From Acridotheres tristis (taxonomy: Eukaryota > Chordata > Aves > Passeriformes > Sturnidae): a stretch of 64,000 nucleotides of DNA. Below the pieces are notes generated by a model, which was not told the DNA's origin, made no database searches, and saw only the letters and a program-made list of their open reading frames with translations. The stretch covers positions 248,001 to 312,000 of the forward strand of contig CM072904.1 of assembly GCA_037013685.1 (NCBI GenBank), in the 5' to 3' direction. How positions within the stretch are numbered: the stretch's first letter is position 1; each line of letters begins with the position of its first letter. Below, in pieces: positions 1-13,300 of this stretch. Both the position numbers and the translations under genes were made by a program.

Positions 1-1319
1 CCCCAAAACCCAAAACTCCATACCTGCATGGAGCTCAGATGCAGGGGGAGCTGCCTCCCTGGTTCAATGTTCAGTGCTTGTCCATCCTGCCTGGCATAGG
101 ACAAGCCACCCTGCATGTTTTCAGAAGCTCCCCAGGAGCTGGGAACCCTTTAGCAGGAGACTTTTACGAGCAGTGGGAGTGAAGAGCAGGTGGAGAAGGG
201 TGGGCTAGGGGAGATGCCAATCTGTTCTGCACCAGGAGGTGACTCAGAGGCACTCCAGAGTACCTTGCATCCAGGTGGTCCCCGGCAGAACCCGCCAGAA
301 GCAGCCTGAGGGCGTGGCCGGTCTTGGCCTCTTCCCCAGCCACAGAGGCCACTCCACTTTGTAACAATAAATAATTGTGTGGAGCCATAATTACGGTCTT
401 AACTCATCTGTGAGATAAACCCGTGATAAGGGGGCACAGAAACAGCTCAGCCATAGCTTTCCAAGCTGCATGAAGAGTTGACTGTCACACTAAAAAAATG
501 CCTGTGACTGGCCCCCAGCACTGTCTTTGCAGCTGAACCAGGGGCACAGGTGTCAAAGCTGCACTGGGAGCACCCTTCAAATATTCCAGCAGCAGTGGGA
601 TGGGTGACCATCAGGGGCTGCCACAGCCCCTCAGATCCCTCAGGGATGGAGCCAGGAATAACACCCAGTGCAGCCCTCAGTGCCCTGGTGTGCAGCCAGG
701 AAGTGGTCCTGCCCATCATAACTGACTCCAGCCTGCCCAGCATGGATGCTGGGCATCACCCAAGGAGGAAACAACAGTCCTGAACCACAGTCAAACATCT
801 CAAACCAAAAGGAATCAAGCACTGAAACCCCAAACATCGGCACCAGCTCAGCCCTGGGATGGGTGAGGCCACGGGCACCTGTTTCAGTCACCAACAGAAT
901 CAGCATAAGTCTGTGTGCTGAAAGTGTCTCCCCTGCTCCTGCAAAGCCCAAACCCTGGAACAGCCAGGCAGACCCTGGAGTTCCCCAGAAGCTGCCTGTC
1001 CTACTCCTGTCCTTGGAGGTCCTGGGCTCCCCACGGTGCTGACAGAGCTACACACAGTCGTCAAAGGAGGATGGACGTAGAGCAGGATGCACTCAGAGCA
1101 GGATGGGCTTCCAGCCCAAAACCACACTCCCAGCTGGGGTGAGAGGGAGAAGAGCTGCGTCCCCACAGAGATACAGCTGCCATGGAGAGAAGGAAGAGGA
1201 CGGGCTACTGCTGGGGTGGGGGGGCTGCCCTGAGGCACAGAACCTCCCAGAGCTGCAGAGGTGCAGGGTAGGTGTGCAGGTAGGTGTGCAGGCAGAGGCT
1301 GGAGGGTGGGTGCACCTAC

Positions 1320-4300
1320 CATTGGCTGAGAGCTGCTTCTGGACACAGCGCCCGCGGTCATCCTCCTGGAACGGGGGCAGGCAGGGCCCGCAGGCACCCG
1401 ACCCTGGCGGGCAGAACTCTCGGCGCTGTAGGGCACAATCCAGGCTCCGGGGACACGATGCTGCTGTGGGGACAGGACAAAACATCTCAGCAGGAGGAGA
1501 GGGGTCAAACATGCTCCCAGGTCTGTTGATGGCCTCTTGGAGTGGGACCCAGCTGCCCCGGGCTGCCCATGGCTGCTCCTGCTGCAGTTCTTGCCTATCG
1601 ACAGGCTCCATCACAGCTGCCCCTCGGCACCCTCTGCCTCCACAAAGCCATCACCAGCCGGAATGAGCCAAGAGCTTAATGACCAAGGAGTGGGACTCGA
1701 TAATCTTCATGGGTCTCTTCCGACTTGAGGTAGCCTCTCACTCCATGACCTGCACAAGGCAGATTGCAGTGATGAGCATGCAGTGCCCATACCCCCCAAG
1801 GGTCCCTAGCCCCAGGGTGCCACCATCACGTGGGACACCCTGTGGGAGTGCTGAAGGACACTCTGAGCCCTGCAGAGCTGGCAGTGACCAGGATCTCCTG
1901 CCCCTACCTGCCCTGCATGGGGATACGAAATCCAACCAGCACAGACAGATGCTTGTGTGGCGACTGTCAAACCAGAAGTCCCAAAGCAACTCCCCCGAAG
2001 CCTCAGCGAGGTGACAATGCTGGTACCAGCACTTAGGCTCCCATCCCTTTGGCATTCTCTGGAGAAAGCAGTGGGAGCAAGCCCTCCCTGGCACTGAACT
2101 GCACCCCAAACCTTGCTTGCAGTTTCGTGGGGCATCTCATGTTCATGTCAGCCCCAGGGAGTCTCCACTCCCTGGGTACAGGCATGAGTCTCTCAAGCTC
2201 CAGCCTCACCAACCCACTGTGCCATGGCAGTGTCATCATGGCTCGGTCTTCACGCCAGGAGGTGGACCCAGGAGGTGGACCTCCCTGGGGGACACAGGGT
2301 CCTACACAAAGCTGAGTCCTGGACCAGGTGATGGTGGCAAACCATGTGCAGAGCTGGAGACAGAAACTGTGACAGGAGGGGCCAGCACTTAGGTACAACC
2401 TAAGGCACCGGGCTGTTGGGGACACACTGGGGTCCTGGCTTTGATGGTGACACTGCTGGTCCTGTCGCAGTACAAGTGTCTTTCCCTCACAAGCTGGTGG
2501 CAGTGTGGAACAGGTGCCCCTCAGCGTACCTGCCACTCAGGCTGGGCACAAGAGCTGGATGGGGCCACAGCTGGATGGGGTTGCACAGCTGGATGAGGGT
2601 GTGGTGCACAGCTGCACTACTCTGCCCCTCGCCTTGCCGTGCATGGCCACGCCCGCAGCGTTCCCGAAGGCGCAGTGGGCAGGGAGCAGGGCCAGGCTGG
2701 CAAATGAGTCACAGCAGGAGCCGGCTCCCAGCTCCGGCCCACGCACCCCGAGCAGTCCCTGGCAGCCCTCGCCGCCCACACCAGCACCAGCAGCGCACTG
2801 GCACCTGCCCGTCCCTGTGCGCCCGTGCCTGGGCACGGCAACACCGGGGACAGCCCCGCTGCGCCCCACAACTGTGGGGCTGTCCTGAGCATCCCCAGCC
2901 CTGCAGCACACCAGGGCTGAGGGGGCAGCACCCTGTACACAGTTGAGAGTCTTAAACAGGATGGAACCGCCAGGACACGAATCACGATGGTTCTGTTCCC
3001 CCAGCAAGGGCGCAGGAAAGATGTCACCCCAAAGCCACACAAGCGGGATTTTCGACACCCTGCCTTTGTGTGGCCATATTTCACCATCAAACTGCTCCCT
3101 GGAGGGTGCAGCTGCTACTAAGAATCCCCAGCCTGTGCCCAGGCAACTCCCCAGTGTGCCTCATGAGGAAGTCACCACTTTCCCCACCTCGACTGGCACT
3201 GACAAGGGCGCAGGCACAGAAGCCTAGAGGGGGTGCGCCCAGGGTGGGGGAAGGTGCCCACTGTGCCCATGGGACCTGGGTTTTTTGCTGGACTATTTGC
3301 TCCCCAGAGATGGTGTGGGGCTTGGCCACATGGCTGAGGGACAATTAGTGCTTAATGGGCAAATAATCAGATGTCTAAGCACAGAAATTGGACTTGGCTC
3401 CTGGCTTCACTTCCCCAGGGTTACTCTCAAGGCCGCTCTGTTTAAAAATCGAGGCAGGAGGAGGCTGTGGCACTGTGCAGCCTCAGGCTGGGGACACACC
3501 ACAGCCCCGAGGGACACTGGGGAACACACCTGTAGGGGCCCCTGTCTGTGCCATAGGCTCATGGAAACACCTCCTCCCAAAACAGGTGCTGCCAAAAGCT
3601 GATCACTGGTGCAGGAAGTCACCCCACTGTGGGTCACCCCACTGCGCCAGACATCGATTAGACCCTCAGAGCCACCTTGTGAGGAGAGACGGGGGTGGAG
3701 CCCCAAGCCAGAGTCGAGCAACTGGGTAAATAAAGCCCAGGCTGGATCCCAGTGAAGGCTGTTATCTCTGTTTGAGGAACGAGCCGTGCTTGCCCAGCTG
3801 TCATTGGCTGCAATTCAGAGCTCTCCATGTGTCACCAGCCAGTGACTGGTGAGCTGGCATCACTGCATGGGCTCCCTGTGGACTGAGTGGGCCCACACAG
3901 GCTTTGACGCTCTCTGAGCCCACCTCAAATCCCAGCAGTGAGAGTCCTGTGCTGGTGGGAGTGGGCTAGGTGATGGAGACCGAGCACTCTATGTGCCAGC
4001 ACCCAGGCACCACATGGGCACCACCAACCCTGACCACTGCTACCCTGGCGGGCTGTCAAACTACACTGCCCCAATGCTGCCCCAGCCTTGTACACTTACA
4101 CATTCCTGGGGGCTGGTGCCACCTGTCCAGTGCTCAAGCAGGCAGGTGGTGGGTTCCCCAACACTCTGGCCATGGGTCTCCTCTTCTGAACACTCACCCC
4201 AAGGTGGGGTACTAGGGCTGGCACGGCATGTGGGTCCAAATTCCACTCAGCTGTGGCCATGTCACCACCATGCCACCCACCTGTTACCAGTACCAGCATG

Positions 4301-7300
4301 CCTGCTGCAGCTCCCAGCCTTGCACCTGCAGGGCTGCTGTTGAATCTGGGAATTTTGGGATCCTCCCACCCCAACCACACCCCCTGCTTGGCACCAGTGC
4401 AGACCAGCATGGCCTGGCCACAGGTGGGATGGGCAGAGGGACCCAAGCTGAGGTCTAGCTGGGGTCCTGTGAGGACCCTAACCCTGCAGGGCCTCGCCAG
4501 TAGAACAGTACAGATCAGAGCAACGAATGATATGGAATGTGTGGCTAGCACCAGATACAGCACAGCCAGGATGCTGCTGTCCAGACATGCAAGGGGTGTT
4601 CGGAGGAGGGGGATGCTCCAATTGCTGTCATTGCCCTGCCATGGTGCTCAAGTCCTGTGCAGGTGGGCAGGGAGCCCAGAACAGCACAACTGGGGTAACA
4701 CCTTAAACCGAGCGCAGGCCTGGGCCGAGCTGCCGGTGCTGAGGAGCCGAATGGCTCCCAGCAGGCAGGACCCCAGCCTAAGGCCAGCAGGGGCATGGGA
4801 CACAGCAGCTGACACAGACAGACAGCAGGTGGGCATGAACGGGGGACACATGTAAGCAGGAATAGACCTGTGTCCAGGAGGAAACACAGTCATGTGAGCA
4901 GCAAGGCCTCTGGACGTGTTATCCACAGGGAAAAGCTGAGCTCAAAGCTCCATCCCCAAGGACTCACACTGGGGAGAGTTGTGCCGCGCACCCAGGGTGG
5001 TACTCAAGAGTGCTTGTGACAGGAGGTGCCCAGGCAGGGCATAGGGCCACTGGTAGTCACAGACTGGGTGAGGTAGCTCTTCCACAGTCATGCCAAAACA
5101 TACAGGTGAAAAAGAAATAAAAATAAACTCGAGGAGGCCAGTGTGGCCAGGGAGGCACGGACTGCCCCTGCTGCGTCACTGCTGCAGATAGAGAGATAAA
5201 GGTGTACATAAGAGGATAATTAATTAGTGCTGAGCACTGGTGCGAATGTTTAAGGTCTCGGAAACGCCAACACCCAGCCTCCCTCTCAGCTGCGAGCCCG
5301 TGCCAACAGTGTGAGCTGGCAGAGCCCACTGGGCATGGGCTGAGCCCACTGGGCACTGGCTGCACAGCCATGTGGGCACAGAGCAGCCTGCCCAGGACCA
5401 CCAGGTCTGGCCCCTCTACAGAAGCAGGACACAGCCCTTGGTGGGACATGGGCACTTAGCATGGGGGGATATGGGGGTGTCTGGGGAATAGGGTGCAGGA
5501 CTCACTCCCACGTTGGGCCCCTGTATGCTGGCTGAGGCTGAGGGAAGACCACAGCAAGGCCATGACAGAGCCCCAGCAGTGGCAGCAGCCCCCACAGGGC
5601 CTGCAGAGGTGTGGTCTCTGCCAGCTCCACTCCAAGGTCACTCCTCCTCTTCCTCATCCTCCTCCTCCAGCCAGATAATGTGGGAACTGCTGTGGGCCCT
5701 GCCTGCAGCCTGCCCTCCCAGTACTTCTACTGCCAGCTGGCACTGGCCATGGCTCCCTCCCAGCTTTGCAAAGTGGTTCTGGCTCTGAAGGAGCCCTCTG
5801 GCAGGCTGGTAGGCAGGCATCAGGCAGGCATGATGCCTCCACCAGACCCCAGCCCCCGAGGTCTTGCTTCCCCCTGTCCAGAGCCTCCCTGGGCAGGGGC
5901 AATGCTGCTGTCCAGCAGCAGGCAGGAGCAGGGGTTGCTGAGGCACCACAGCACCTCACCTGCACTTCATCATGTGCAGGGATGTGGCTCCTGAAGTGAG
6001 TCAGGAGCAGTGACTGCCAGCAGCTGCAGTAACCATGTCAGGCTGGATGCTGTACACACCAGCCACGGGTGACACACACCAAGCAGAGGTGACACACACC
6101 AGCCACAGGTGACACGGAGTGACTTCAGGATGGACACTGCTGGTGGCCACAACCTGGTGGGCTTCCTGACCCAGCTACATCCCTCTACCCTGCTGTCTCT
6201 TGCACTAGGAAGCAGGTGGATGGAGAGTGGGCTGCACTCCTGGAGCAATGCCCACTCCTGGACACAGCTGGCACCACTGCTCAGGCAGTCCCTGTGCAAG
6301 CTCTGCCACTGCCAGCAGCTGCTCACGTCACTGCTGTGCTCCTGCCCCTGAAAATGCAGCAGTCAAGCCCCCTCCCACACAGAGACAGCGGAGCAGGGCT
6401 CTCTGCAGCGCTGACCCCGCAAACCAGGAGTGGGGGGACGCTGATCACTGCTGGGGACAGAGCATGTGGCACAGACATGACCACCAGTCTGGCCCCATGT
6501 CCTGCAGCAGCACCGATGTGTACTAGTCCACCAGTCAGGGAGCAGCTGGAAGCGCTTCGTGCTTCAGCAGATTTGGTCAGGCACATGCAACTTGCCACCA
6601 GCTCCCATCTCTGAGGCCACCAAGGCTTGTATCCTGGCTCACAGCTTTGGCTGGTGGGTGCTGAGATCTAGCCCAGCCAACAGAGATGATCTCGAGCACA
6701 GTTTCTATCATGCCCAAGAAACAGTGACAGCAGCCTTGTGCCACAGGCTGGGGACAAGGAACACCTGTAGGGAACCCTGGGAGCATTCCCCATGGCTGCA
6801 CAGCAAACAGCTCACTGCATCCTGCTCCCACCGAGGGGACAGTCCCACTGAGGAGACAGTCCCACAAGACACAGCTCCACCCAGGAACAATGGATGGAAA
6901 AAGGCCCCATCAGCACTCCCCCCACTCCCACCTCCCACCCCAATCCCCATCCTCACCCTGATGCTGCTGCTACTGCTGCTGCTTTGGAGCCAGCAGCCCA
7001 GAGCCTTGGGCTACAGGCAGCACAGACAGTGTGGTGGGCACCTATGCTGCAGCCCTGAGGCCATCATGATGGGCTTCCAGAGCCTTGTCCTGCTCCATGT
7101 TCAATACTAAGGAGGAAAGGGAGCACCAGGGGCAGCTGAGCCAGTTTCCTGCTGAGGTGGGGAAGATACCAAGCCCTCGGCCTCCCCAAACACATTGCCT
7201 CCCAACCACCAGTGCTCCCCCAGAGTCCCTGCTCTAGAGGAGAGCCCATCTATAAGCACACCAAAATTCCAAGTTGCTTCTGTGATTCCAGGCTGGGGCA

Positions 7301-10300
7301 GAACCAGGCAATCTCCATCAGGCTAACAGAGCCTTTAAAAAGCCTTTAACTGAGCCAGAAATATCCCTGTTTCTTGCCCTGGCAGCCTGCCTGCTGTCAA
7401 ATGAAACAGCTGGATTGGCGGGGCTGTAGGAACAGGAGATAGCACCAGGATGGGTGGAAATGGCTCCAGCAAACCACAGCAGAGACTGAGCAGAGCCAGG
7501 AGGTAGAAGAGGACATGGGTCTCCTTGTCCGTGGCCAGTGAAGAGGGCATCAAGCCAGCGAGACACCCCTGGTATCCCAGCCTCAACAACCCCAGATGCT
7601 GACAGCCCCAGCTCCAGCCCTGCAGAGGCTGCCACGTCCAGGATGTGCACCACTGCATCCCCTCTGTGCCCCTGCTGTGCCAGGGGGTCTCCAGCCACAA
7701 GTGGCTTCAGATATTCAGGAAGAGAAGAAATAATAAAGAAAGCAAAAGGCAACCCAGGTGGCACACGCTGTTTCCCCAGGCCTGTCTGCCCAAACCTGCT
7801 GCTGGCTTTGCTTCACTGCATGTACACCCACCCATACTGGGGACCCCAAGGTGCCACCGATGCCACCTCATCCCAGTGCATCTGCTTGCTCTTTGCAGCC
7901 CGAACCACCCACTTTGAGTCTTGTTTATCAGGTTTTGCTCAAGTAAATACCAACGAACTTTGCACATGCCGTGAGCCTGCTGGGGCTGGGGTTGGGCTCT
8001 TTAATTCCTTTCTTATTGAGCAGGCTTTGCACCACGTCACAAGTGAAGCAGCTGTTGGCCAGGGCTATGGTGCAAAGAAAGCACCATCGAGGTGCTCCTC
8101 ACACCTCCTCACACCCCTGAGGTGCTCTGGAACACTCCAATGAGCAGCACAGCACTTTGCTGGACCCTTGCTGTGCTGGTATCGCAGGGGATGAGCAGCC
8201 TGGGCACCACAGACCCACCTGAAGCACTGAGCAGTCTGGAGGGAAGGGAGGGGCTCCAGCTCTCTCCTCTGGGCATTCCTGGGCACTGACCCATCAGCAG
8301 GAGAACACCCCACAGGTACACACTTGTCCAGTGAGCCGCGGCAGAGCCACAACCTTGGGGAGCTCTCTCTGTGTGATGGCAGGGAGGTAGGAGAGGGCAG
8401 CCCACCCCACAGCTCAGCACCCAAGGAGCTGCCAGGCCAGGGGCCACCACAGCTCAGTCATCTGAAAGCAGCCACAGGTTCCCACGCACTCTCACTACTG
8501 AGCTGGAAACACCCTTCTGGAGCAGCAGCACCGATGCGCCCACCAGGGCCAAGATGCTCTTTAGTAAAGCCAGTGTCATCCCACACCACCACCAGAGATA
8601 TCCTTCAGCCTTTGGGAAAGAGGCATCAGCATAATTTTGCTGATGACTTCATCAGCTCAGAGGTGGCATTGTTCAAGGTGGGCGATTCTGTCTGTCTGTC
8701 CAGCTCCCTTTGTCTAGCCATTGCCTGGCACCAGCCCTGGTGCTCCCACCAGCTCATTAGCCTGAAACAGGTGCCTGGGGACATAGCTCCTCACAGGTGC
8801 TAGAGCAACAGGGGCCAACCTTTATGGCTGTTGGAACAGCTATTAGAAGAACAGCCTTTGAAACAAGGGCTGTCAGGGGGACTCTGGGGGGGCACCCTCC
8901 ACGCTGGTGGACATGCAAGAGCAGAGGCAGGCACAAACACAGAGGCTGCAGCACCCACCCTGCTGCTACGCCCACACTGATTCAGCCACCACCAGTGAAA
9001 AAGACCTGCAGGGCCACTGTGTCCCATGGGGCAGAGCCCAGAAACTGAGAGATGCCATCGACACAGAAACTGGGGGTCCATGAGATGCACAAGTGCATCC
9101 TAGGGGTACTGGTGCATGCAGCATCCCAGAGCTCCTGAAAAAGGGCTGTGGATGGTGCCAAAAGAGCTGGACCCAGAGATTTTGGGGTACATGCTGCATA
9201 GGAAGAGCCAGCTCAGGGAAACTTTCTCCTTCCTAGCCAGGAAGCCAGGAATGACAGCTGCAGGATGGGTGATCCTCTCTCCTGATTTAGGGCCCTCTCT
9301 CTCTCTGACAGGTGCAGGCTGACGAACTCCCTGAGGCAGAGCAGCTCCTCGCCCATGAGAGAGCTGCAGGTTCCCCAGGAGCACTCCCCTGCTGATCCCC
9401 AGCAGAGCCCAAGCATCAGCCATGGGTGCTATGAGTGCACTGGAGACCTGCACCTTCCACACCTCCTGCCTCCACCTCCACCACAGTCTCCTCTCCATAG
9501 GAACGGAATAGGGCCAGGAGCCCAGGGAACCCCTGTATCACGATGAGTCAGGGTCCCTGCCAGCACTCAGCTGACATGTCACCTCTGATATCACCCACCT
9601 ACTGCAACGGGTTCCCACTCAAACAGCAAACACCTCTCATAGGCTTTGCCATCCTCTATCTGTGCAAAAGTACCCCAACACGTGTCACAGCGTGCATGGG
9701 TTAATACGGGCAGCTGTAGCCCGTGGTGCTCCGGGGCAGGATAAGGCAGGGATGAGGACCGGCTCTGGCAGTGTTTCCTTCCTCCAATTCAAAGCTCACT
9801 CCAGGCACTTAATAGCCAGTTTCTTCCTGTTGCAATTCTCGTTAGCTCATGAAGTGGCTAATTACAGGCCTGCAGCTGCCATTTGGAGCAGCAGCAGTGC
9901 TGGGTTATCCCCAGGCAGGGGAGGGAGATACCTCAGCATTGGTAGAGACGTTGGGGCCAGGCCCTGGGGGTCTGGGGCCAGCCAGCCCAGGGAGCCACTA
10001 CTCCACTCATGGACCAGACCCAGAGCTTTTGGTAGGGACCAAGCACCAGGACACTGTGCCTATGGATTTAATGCAGAGATGCAGCTTCTGTACCCTGTGC
10101 TCAAGGACCCAGCACTTTGCACATGGGGAGAGGCCATCCCATCACCCCTCTTGTCCCTGGGCACCAAACCACCCATCCTGTGCACAACATGCCCATCACC
10201 ACATCGATGCTCTTATCTGCAGCAGCCCCCATTAAATTTTTCATTCCTGTGTGCTATTACCCCTCCTGTCCACAGCATCGCCACACCTCTCCTGTCCCCA

Positions 10301-13300
10301 GCACACTGTCCATCCTGTGACCCCTTCTGTTTCCCCTGCCCTGTCATACTGTCACTCCTGATACCCCCCCATCATCTCTCTAGTCTCCAGCATCCACCAC
10401 CAACCTCCCCCTCCTCAGTGCCCTGACCACACTGTCCCCCCCTCACGCTGTGTTCTCCCGGAAGCACCCGGCAGGGCTAAGCCGATTACCTCCCTTAATA
10501 CCCCCATGGCCCAGAAGAGACATTCCAGGCAAACATCGATGCACCTTCCCCTGCACTGCTGGACGACCCGGGCTCCCTGGGGACTGAGGGATCCTTGGGG
10601 TGGGGAGTGGTCTCCAGACCTGCCAGGAAATCTCAGATCCGAAGGACCTGATCCTGCACAGCGCAAGTAGCAGAATCCTGGCTCCAGAATGCCAGTCTCC
10701 CCACCCTGAGCTCCAGTTCTCCATGCGCTGGCACCCTGGTGCTGGGGTGCACGTGGATTTGTGAGTCCCAACAAAGCTACAGCAAAAGTGATGAGGTACT
10801 TTCACCTCATCTCTTCCATAAACTCTTTCTTGATCCTGATTCTCCAACTGGAATTATCAGACATCTTTCCACCCATTCCCTCTCCTTAGGCCTGCAGATG
10901 GAGCCCTGCCCATGTCCCTGGCTCCTTGGAGCCCCGTGGGATGTCTGTGCCCCACATCCCAGCTCCTCCACACCTCACCCCCACAAGGGCTCCTTTCCCA
11001 CAGTGGGAGCCAGCTGAGCACATGTAACCGCAGATAACAAGGTGGGGACATTATGTCGAAGAATAAACCACACAGAAAATTAAACTCGGGAGCAGCACCT
11101 CAGCTGCTGCGTGGAGAAACACTTGGTCTGCACCAGTGTGGCAGAGGACACCCCATCATGCAACCATGGGAGGCTTGAAGGGATGGGGTGGCTGAATGGG
11201 ACCACTGCCCACCACCACCACTCCCGGGTGGACCCAGACAACCTTTACTGTGCCTCAAGAAAACACTGGGGCTGCTTCCTGCAGACTGACTCACAGGATG
11301 CTGCAGGGCTGAGAGACCACTCCCTGCTCACCCACTGGGCAGAGCCCTGGGGAGTTCGGCAGGGCAGCCAGGCCCCTGCAAGCACCACGGGCACAGCACC
11401 AGTCCTGCTGTCTTGCTCCCAAGAGTGGCTTGGAGCTGCCACAGCTTCAGGAGTCAGCATGGGGGTCCCTGGAGCCACTGCACTCACTGTGTCCCAACTC
11501 TATCCCCAATGCAGCGATGTACAAGAAGGCAAGAAGGAAAAGCCAAGAGACGGACAATCCCACCACAGGCTGAGCCTGGGAACTTCCCAGGGGATGCCTT
11601 CTGCCTAGCCATGCCCAGCTGGGAACTTAGAGCAGTCCCTGCAGCAGCGCAGAGCAGAGGCAGCCAGTATGAACACCAGCATCTGTACTCCTACCCATGC
11701 CCCTTCAAAGCGGCACAAGGAGGAGCAGCAGCGTGGAGCCAGCAGGTCAAACATGGCCAAATGGGTCACTTCAACAGGAAACAACTCAGATTTTGCTGAG
11801 CATCTTCTCCAAATGTCTGGGATGTGAAGTGATGGCTGTGGCAGCAGGGTTCAGGATTATTAAAAAATGGGGTTCTAGCCTGTCATCCCATCTGGAAAAC
11901 ATTTTTTTTGTCTACAATAATAACAATGATAATAAGAGATGAAATTTGGCAACCTAGTTACTCAAGAAACAGGGAGAAATACGGCTCTCAGTCGTGTTCC
12001 AGGAAATTAAGCCAGAAAACGAAGCAAGGCAGGGCCTCTGCCCAAGGCCTGGTGTGGTGCATAGAGACAAATAGGAGAAAAAAGCCCAGCTGAGGAGCAG
12101 CAAGCAAATCTAAACCACCCTACAACACCTCCAAAGCGCTGCTGCCCTTCCTCCAGCTCGGATCAGGCTCATAGCAAGATGAGGATGTTACTGAGCCACG
12201 TGCAGCTGCATTCTGAGAGATGGCATCTGCTGCAGGGGCTCTGGGTCGCAGCACCAGCTAAGGAAAGTGAGGAGGAGGAGAAGGAGACGCCAACCCTCAT
12301 CTGAAGAAGCTTTGATGGAGCTGCAGAGGCAGGAGGACATAAGTATGGTGGTGCAGGATCTTCTCCCTGGCTTTCTCCTTGCCAGGAGCCAATTTCACCA
12401 GCATACTACAGAGCAGGAGCTACTCCTGAGCCCACCACCTCCACCTTGTTGCCATTCCCAGAGAAGGCCAAGCTGGGGCCCATCTGCCCAGGAAAGGCAA
12501 TTATAAAGTGAGAAGAAACAGCCAATGCTTCCTGTTCCCCACCAGAGAAAGGCGGTGGGGTCGGGACAGAGACTCGTTTACCTGCCCAGCATCCCAGGGA
12601 TATTTCTTCAGCCATCCCCAGGAGGAACCTACCTGGAGCTCCCCACTGCCACATGCCACACAACCTCAAACTCCTGGCAATGGGATGCTGGTGTTGGGAA
12701 CAGAGCAAAGACACCATCCCCAGCTTCTCTCAGGGGAAAGAGGTTGAGCTGAAAATCCAAACCCATGTGTGCCAAGAGCATGCAATATCCTAGCACTGGA
12801 ACATGCTGTTGATGCGGTACCAGGTGCCTCATACTCACCTCACCTCCAGCATCTTTCTAGGGCTGGGAAGGGAGGGGAAGGGGAAATTGTCACCACCTCC
12901 CCTGACAGCACTCAGGCATAGCCACCCCAGCAGCCTCTCAAGGGACCCTGCCCAACCAGCACTGCCAGGCCAGATGATCCCACACAAGCCCCTTAAATTC
13001 AGGAGGAGCAGAGATTACACTGGATCACTGGTGGCTCATCCGAGCTGCCCGGATCTCCTTCCTCCCATCTCAGCCTGTGTCAGCAGTACCTCTGGCTGGG
13101 CCACCCCAGCCTTGGCTCGGGGGAAGAGGGGGAGCACAGGACCATCCCCACCTCTGCCTCCAACTCTCTGACACGGAGACACACAGACCTTTTGATCCAA
13201 TGGGAGATTGAAAAATTATTGCAGCTTCCCGCCGCTCCTGGGAGCACGGTGAGCCCACCCGGGCCCCGGCTGACAGCAGGCTGCCTGCTCGGCGTCCGCC

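Noticed and set aside
9662..10426. 254-codon plus-strand frame
   Set aside because: Its second half runs through a C/T-rich degenerate repeat; no recognisable homology.
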